A stretch of 64,000 nt of DNA from CAWDPQ01 sp963804245 (GTDB taxonomy: Bacteria; Acidobacteriota; Vicinamibacteria; Vicinamibacterales; 2-12-FULL-66-21): assembly GCA_963804245.1 (NCBI GenBank), contig CAWDPQ010000005.1, positions 60,610-124,609 of the forward strand. The letters are read 5' to 3'. The position numbers were made by a program, and so were the translations under genes. The first letter of the stretch is position 1; every line of letters begins with the position of its first letter. The notes under the pieces were generated by a model. The model was given only the letters and a program-made list of their open reading frames with translations, did no database searches and was not told the origin of the DNA. Below, in pieces: positions 59,872-64,000 of the stretch.

Positions 59872-60517
59872 TCAGGGGAGCTTGAGCTTGTATCGGCCAG
59901 ATCGCGGTGAGGGCCGGCCGACCGTCATCTTCCTCTCATCCAGAATCGATCGCACGCCGCCGCCGGCGTTCCGTCCGCCACCTCCGCCCGCTGTATAGCC
60001 GTCAACCTCGGGATGCACCCGATTGTCTTCGACAACTCGTCTGCGCCGGCGGACGTGGACGCCTGCCTTTCTCGGATGGCCGGCCTTCGCCTCGCCATTC
60101 GCGCCGAACAAATGCCGATGGTCTTCCATGATGCAGCGATCCTTGATCATGGCAAGGTTCTGCAGTCGCGCAAGGACTTCCGCTCCGCGGTCCCAGGTGC
60201 CTGGCGGAAACCATACAGCGTCGGCACGTTTTCTCACCGTCTCCACGGTGTGCGTGACGGAAGCGCTCGGGCGGCGGTAGACCACGACGAGATCCACCGG
60301 TCCGGCGACGTCATCGAGTCGCGCGTACGTGGGCAGTCCGTCGGCCTGCACGCGATCGGGCCGTATCGGAATCACGTCGTATCCCACGAGGCGCAAATAT
60401 CGGACGACTTCGTGGCTGCGTCTCTCGGGGCGTGGGCTTGGGCCGATCACGGCGATGGTTCGAGTCCGTTCGCAGCAACTGCTGGATCTGTGCTTCTTCT
60501 CGATGCAGATGCCTCAT
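59872..60517 (-). CDS. CoA-binding (YccU-like) protein, one frameshift
   Basis: Start ATG 60517 overlaps the stop of the sigma-like gene (ATGA). After EEAQIQQLLRT one extra G shifts the frame; the Rossmann motif follows as TIAVIGPSPRPERRSHEV, then RYLRLVGYDVIPIRPDRV and VDLVVVYRRPS. YccU-type proteins bind CoA, roles unclear. It has a long C-terminal extension (HPRKAGVHVRRRR, then Gly-rich YTAGGGGGRNAGGG) beyond the usual ~140 residues. Confidence 0.78.
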
Positions 60518-61356
60518 GGCCGTTCCTCTGGCCCCTTCCGGGCAATCCCCGATTGACGATAGGAGGCGAAGGCCGTCGGCCCGCGCTCGTTCCAAGCAGT
60601 GATGACCCCGTTCAAGTTCTGGCGCACGGTCTCGGGAACCTGCACGTTGTATGCGCCACGGTCCGCCTGGCTGGCCTTAGTCCGCGACGGGAACGGGCCG
60701 CCCAGACAGTCGTGCATCACGCTGCGCGTCTGTTCGAGATTGCGAATGGTCTCGAACTCGGATCGGTTGATGACGCGAGTGATCTCATGAACTGTGAGAC
60801 CGTCGACAACGTGCAGCACGAAGGCAAGCCTATGTGCGCGGGGCAGACTCCGAGAACACGAATGATGAGCGAACGGATCGGCGGCGTAGTAGGGGTGCCC
60901 GGCTGTTGGCTGAGGTGTGCGCACGTCGCGGTCGGAGACCACGCCCTCGAGAATCTCATCGCCGAGCGTGGACACCCTGTCCACCGGCGGAGTGTCAGAT
61001 GCCGAGTGTTCTCCGGGTCTGACGTGGGCGCGTGCCCGCATCGACTGCGAGACGTCGGCTTCAATTTGTTCGAGAGCCAGACCGATCAGCCAGGCTCTGC
61101 AGCTGAGTGCAAGCGGATGGTCGGCGAACTCGTGCAGCGCGCGCAACGCGACTGCCACGGCGACGTCCTCCACCGCCATCTCGTCGGGGAGCACGTCGCC
61201 AATCGCGACGTGATAGGCGATTTCACGACGGACGAAGTTGTAGAGCGTGTCGAGATGTTGCTCAGCGACGGCGGAGAAGGTCTCGCGGCAATCGTGAGCT
61301 CTCCGTCTCCGGCCATCCGCGTCAATCGGCTTCGTATGAGGTGTTTCGAGGTTCAT
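60514..61356 (-). CDS. Sigma-70-like (ECF-type) factor
   Basis: 280 residues. A region 2-like segment (AVAEQHLDTLYNFVRREIAY...ALRALHEFADHP) and a region 4-like helix-turn-helix (LPRAHRLAFVLHVVDGLTVHEITRVINRSE) are separated by a ~70-residue linker. Similarity is recognisable but weak in the linker and in the last 60 residues, which have no obvious match. Its position at the head of the sigma/CoA-binding pair within the stress region suggests it controls nearby genes. Target promoters are unknown. Confidence 0.65.
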   Translation of the reverse strand: MNLETPHTKPIDADGRRRRAHDCRETFSAVAEQHLDTLYNFVRREIAYHVAIGDVLPDEMAVEDVAVAVALRALHEFADHPLALSCRAWLIGLALEQIEADVSQSMRARAHVRPGEHSASDTPPVDRVSTLGDEILEGVVSDRDVRTPQPTAGHPYYAADPFAHHSCSRSLPRAHRLAFVLHVVDGLTVHEITRVINRSEFETIRNLEQTRSVMHDCLGGPFPSRTKASQADRGAYNVQVPETVRQNLNGVITAWNERGPTAFASYRQSGIARKGPEERP

Positions 61357-61427
61357 TGACCGAATTTAAGCACGCCCTTCGTGCGTCGCAACTGAAATCT
61401 GATTCCTTTTGGACCGTGTCGATCCGA

Positions 61428-61885
61428 TCAGTGGTGAGGTTGGGCGGGGAGTGGTCGCCTTCCCGATCCCTTGGTCCGACTGGGCGTCAGCAACCAGAAA
61501 GCAATGCCGAGCGCGACAATCAGAGCTGAGAGCGCGCCCAGCCAACCGGCGGGCATGCTCGTCAGATCGGTGACGATCACTTTTCGAGCCAACGCGAGCT
61601 GCGCGATGAGCAGGACCACACGTGCCTGCACGATGCCTTTTTCGCGGGTGATGACGTGGGCCGCAGCGTATGGTTGAATTCGAGTGCGATGAGCAGGGTC
61701 ATGATCTCGCCAAAGACCGACTGGAAGGTCTCGTGCTCGAGGGGATTGTGCGCACGGATAATCAATGTGTCGACGACAGTGACGATCAGCCGGCCGAGTG
61801 CGATGACGATGACCGCGCCAATGACGGCCGTCAGCACGAAGGCAACAGTCGTTTCAAAGCGCTGGTAGGTCGTCAGCGCCGACAC
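61428..61885 (-). CDS. psiE: PsiE-family membrane protein, one frameshift
   Basis: Phosphate-starvation-inducible E family. The first part TYQRFETTVAFVLTAVIGAV, IVTVVDTLI, FGEIMTLLIALEFNHTL is in one frame. Around 61665 an indel in a CCC run moves the rest (HVITREKG, VQARVVLLIAQLALARKVIV) to another frame, ending at 61428. Four membrane helices in total. PsiE is one of the recurrent genes of the transmissible locus of stress tolerance. Confidence 0.85.
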
Positions 61886-61986
61886 AATCCCGCCGGATGT
61901 CGCGCCAATTGCGAGGGAGCTCCTTCGCGACCGTTCGGTCGATCTGGAGGCCAGGTTGTGCCGGCACTTGGAGTGCCATTGAGCGG

Positions 61987-62799
61987 CTACCCGGCGGCCG
62001 CGACTACCGCCCCGAGCATTGTCGACAATTCGCGACGGCCCCAGAGGAAATTCCGGAAAGTCGCCACGCGAACGCTTATGCCCTCGCCCGCCTTCGTCCG
62101 AACGGTCGCATTCAGCGAATGAGCGGGAGGGCCGGCGCGGACCATCAGAAACTGCCAGACACAGCGCGTTTCCATGTTCAGGGTTCCCAGGAAGAGACCT
62201 TCGGGCGACAGTTGCCTCAGTTCGCCGAGCGAATACCCGGTGAGGCTGGTGGCGGCGGGATTTGCGCCGACGTATTGACCCGCATCATCGGTCAGGAGCA
62301 TGCCGATTCGCAGCCGCTTGAAGTGCTTCAGCATGAGCCGCTGCGCGCGCACGGCCATTCGCCAGGCACGGTTGGATATGCGGACCGTTGATACCAGTGC
62401 TCCCAAAGACACGTCGGTATCTCGCCGTGCCGGCTCGGGCTTCAACCCTGCAGAGAATGCCGGCGTGCTCGCTGGCTGTGGGGCTGCCTGAGACCGATAT
62501 GGCAGAGGCGTCGTGCCGTAGTGCCGCTTGAACTGCTGGTAGAAATTCTTCTTGCTCCGGTAGCCAACACTCAAAGCGATCGCTTCGATCTTCACTCCCT
62601 CCTGGATGAGTCCTGTCGCGCGTTCCAGTCGAACGCGGGTCAGGTACTCCCGAAAGGTCAATCCGACTTCCTGGTGGAAGAGCCGGCCGAGATAGGCCGG
62701 CTGACGCCCCAGATGCGCAGAAACCGTTCGCAGCGTTATGGCCTCGGCGTATTGCCCATCGATCGCCTCCAGCATCCGTCGCACGAGGATTTTGTTCAT
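61987..62799 (-). CDS. AraC-type regulator with C-terminal PAS domain
   Basis: 270 residues. The AraC HTH pair is at the N-terminus (ITLRTVSAHLGRQPAYLGRLFHQEVG, then IEAIALSVGYRSKKNFYQQFKRHYG). A PAS-like sensor follows (RIGMLLTDDAGQYVGANPAATSLTGYSLGEL). This is the reverse of the usual AraC order, in which the sensor comes first. Upstream is a hairpin CCTCACAAGCGTGAGAGG. It may respond to a small ligand or redox cue and control neighbouring stress genes; no evidence for targets. Confidence 0.85.
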   Translation of the reverse strand: MNKILVRRMLEAIDGQYAEAITLRTVSAHLGRQPAYLGRLFHQEVGLTFREYLTRVRLERATGLIQEGVKIEAIALSVGYRSKKNFYQQFKRHYGTTPLPYRSQAAPQPASTPAFSAGLKPEPARRDTDVSLGALVSTVRISNRAWRMAVRAQRLMLKHFKRLRIGMLLTDDAGQYVGANPAATSLTGYSLGELRQLSPEGLFLGTLNMETRCVWQFLMVRAGPPAHSLNATVRTKAGEGISVRVATFRNFLWGRRELSTMLGAVVAAAG

Positions 62800-63015
62800 T
62801 GCGAACCTCGCAAGGTGATCTGCGCGAGCCTCACAAGCGTGAGAGGCATCCTTGCGTTATTACATGATGATGGGGATGCCGGTATCGGGAAAATGCAGAA
62901 TCGCAATCAGGTTTTTCCTGAGTGCCGCAACAACCGTATGACTCTACTAGAGCTCAGACTTCACGCAGCCATCCTTGCAAGAAGGCATAACGCACGATGT
63001 TGACCCGGCTCGTCA
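62800..63015. other. Intergenic region upstream of the AraC-PAS gene
   Basis: Contains the hairpin noted above (62829-62846), an AT-richer stretch with TTATTACATGATGATGG, and no supported gene. It probably includes the AraC-PAS promoter. Confidence 0.5.
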
Positions 63016-63655
63016 TTGCTGATACCCATAGCCGTGGCTGTTCTCATCAGCTACGCGCTCGAGCCTCTCGTCGCGTGGCTGGAACGTCACCGTGTACCGA
63101 GGTTCGTCGGATCGGCGATCATCCTGCTGGCCACCGTCGGCACGCTGGCAGCCGGCGTGTACCTGCTCAAGGATGCGGCCATCAACATCGCAGGGACTCT
63201 TCCCACCGTAATGCAGCAGGCCCGCGACACATTGATCTCAGAACTGGGATTCAGCGCGCAGGTGATTGGAGAATCCTCAAAAGCCGCAGGAATCATGGGC
63301 CGGGAGACACTGGGTGGTCCCGCCGGCGAACAGCCGACGACGACCGGACCGGTGGCAGTCTCCGTCATCCAGCGAGTCGTCAGCGGGATCTCTGCGTTCG
63401 CAGGACACCTGGTCGTCGTGATCTTCCTGATTTACTTTCTGTTGATCGAAGGTCACCGCGTGCGGAGCCGGCTGGTCGAGATTGCCGGCCCGGACCCTCA
63501 CCGGCGACGGACGACGTCGAAAATCATCGACGAGATCAACACCCAGATTCAGCGCTACCTGCTGGTTCTCCTGGTGACCGCCATCATCGTTGCGGCGGCA
63601 ACGTGGGCGGCGCTCGCACTGATCGGCGTACGGAATGCGGCGGTGTGGGGCTTCT
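63016..63655 (+). pseudogene. Internal fragment of an AI-2E-family permease
   Basis: The frame from IPIAVAVLISYALEPLVAWLERHRVPR through IFLIYFLLIEGHRVRSRLVEI to LVLLVTAIIVAAATWAALALIGVRNAAVWG is a good AI-2E transporter. However, the first one or two helices and the conserved C-terminal helices (about 120 residues) are missing. After VWG the sequence becomes the 3' end of the opposite-strand gene. Both ends look cut, so this is a remnant rather than a gene. Confidence 0.78.
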
Positions 63656-63667
63656 CGCCGGAGTTGG

Positions 63668-63988
63668 TTAGCGATAGTCCGCGAGAACCGTATGCAGACC
63701 GTCCTCGGCGTAGATCACGCGGACCTGATGCGTCGAGGCCAGTTGCTCCGCAGCCGAGGCGGCATGGGGGAAGCTAGTAAACGTGTGCGCTTCCTTCGGC
63801 CTGCCGAAAACCGTCACACGGTACCGCCACTGCGGCGAGAGTGATGAGTGAGGATCCAGACGCGGTAGCCGTTCACGGGCAATGATTACGTCCCCCTCCT
63901 GCGGGGTGTCGTGATCGCCCGTGAGGCTGGCGGTGCCGGATGAGGGGAGAGAGGGAAGCCGCTTCACCCACAGGTGCGCATCGACCAT
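63668..63988 (-). CDS. Hypothetical protein, possibly running off the window
   Basis: 106 residues to ATG 63988, with the frame still open to the right edge. Protein-like core: WRYRVTVFGRPKEAHTFTSFPHAASAAEQL, a beta-alpha pattern reminiscent of small DUF2188-type folds, but I do not recognise the family. Its 3' end marks the breakpoint of the AI-2E fragment. Confidence 0.6.
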   Translation of the reverse strand: MVDAHLWVKRLPSLPSSGTASLTGDHDTPQEGDVIIARERLPRLDPHSSLSPQWRYRVTVFGRPKEAHTFTSFPHAASAAEQLASTHQVRVIYAEDGLHTVLADYR

Positions 63989-64000
63989 GTTGGTGAACTG

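Overview
The window is high-GC, gene-dense bacterial chromosome. Gene content points to Acidobacteriota, most likely the Vicinamibacteria (inference from families, not from a marker-gene tree). The signs are an ADOP-type MacB/FtsX permease next to a PadR regulator, an Oar-like TonB-dependent receptor with a CarboxypepD_reg domain, TPR plus ASPIC/UnbV (CRTAC1-like) pairs, a DUF5916 outer-membrane protein, and the order tRNA-Leu, tig, clpP, clpX, lon.

Layout. 0-2.5 kb: two small unknown ORFs, a TMEM175-like channel and a WYL regulator. 2.5-8.6 kb: a DUF5916 barrel protein, then a minus-strand ku-egtB-egtD set whose genes overlap by 4 nt (NHEJ plus ergothioneine synthesis). 8.6-16.7 kb: conserved core with tRNA-Leu(UAG), trigger factor, ClpP, ClpX (frameshifted), Lon, EngB (split by a palindromic repeat) and Rho. 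16.8-28 kb: a Tat-exported SelA-like PLP protein, an Oar-like receptor, and two TPR + ASPIC/UnbV modules. 28-46.5 kb: a candidate small RNA, an aldo/keto reductase, L31, a YprA/YprB-like helicase-nuclease pair (helicase split by a repeat), an alanine/Na+ symporter, SDR enzymes, DUF547, hydrolases, VanZ, PadR-ADOP and a YjbQ-like protein. 46.5-49.2 kb: a graveyard of broken two-component genes on both strands. 49.2-51.1 kb: an intact NarL-type response regulator/kinase pair. 51.1-62.8 kb: a stress island with HtrA/DegP, a DnaK that lacks most of its lid, three Hsp20s, HdeD, an eRF1-like protein, a triple-BON protein, a sigma-like factor, a CoA-binding protein and PsiE. It overlaps strongly with the cargo of the transmissible locus of stress tolerance. 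62.8-64 kb: an AraC-PAS regulator, an internal AI-2E permease fragment and one unknown gene at the edge.

Two features run through the whole window. First, most intergenic gaps hold low-complexity tandem repeats or REP-like palindromes, and in at least three places these lie inside coding sequence (engB, the helicase, the Ku tail). Second, about ten otherwise well-conserved genes carry single-base frameshifts. This fits either consensus errors in a draft or metagenome assembly or real decay; the sequence alone cannot separate the two, although several cases sit at short homopolymers.
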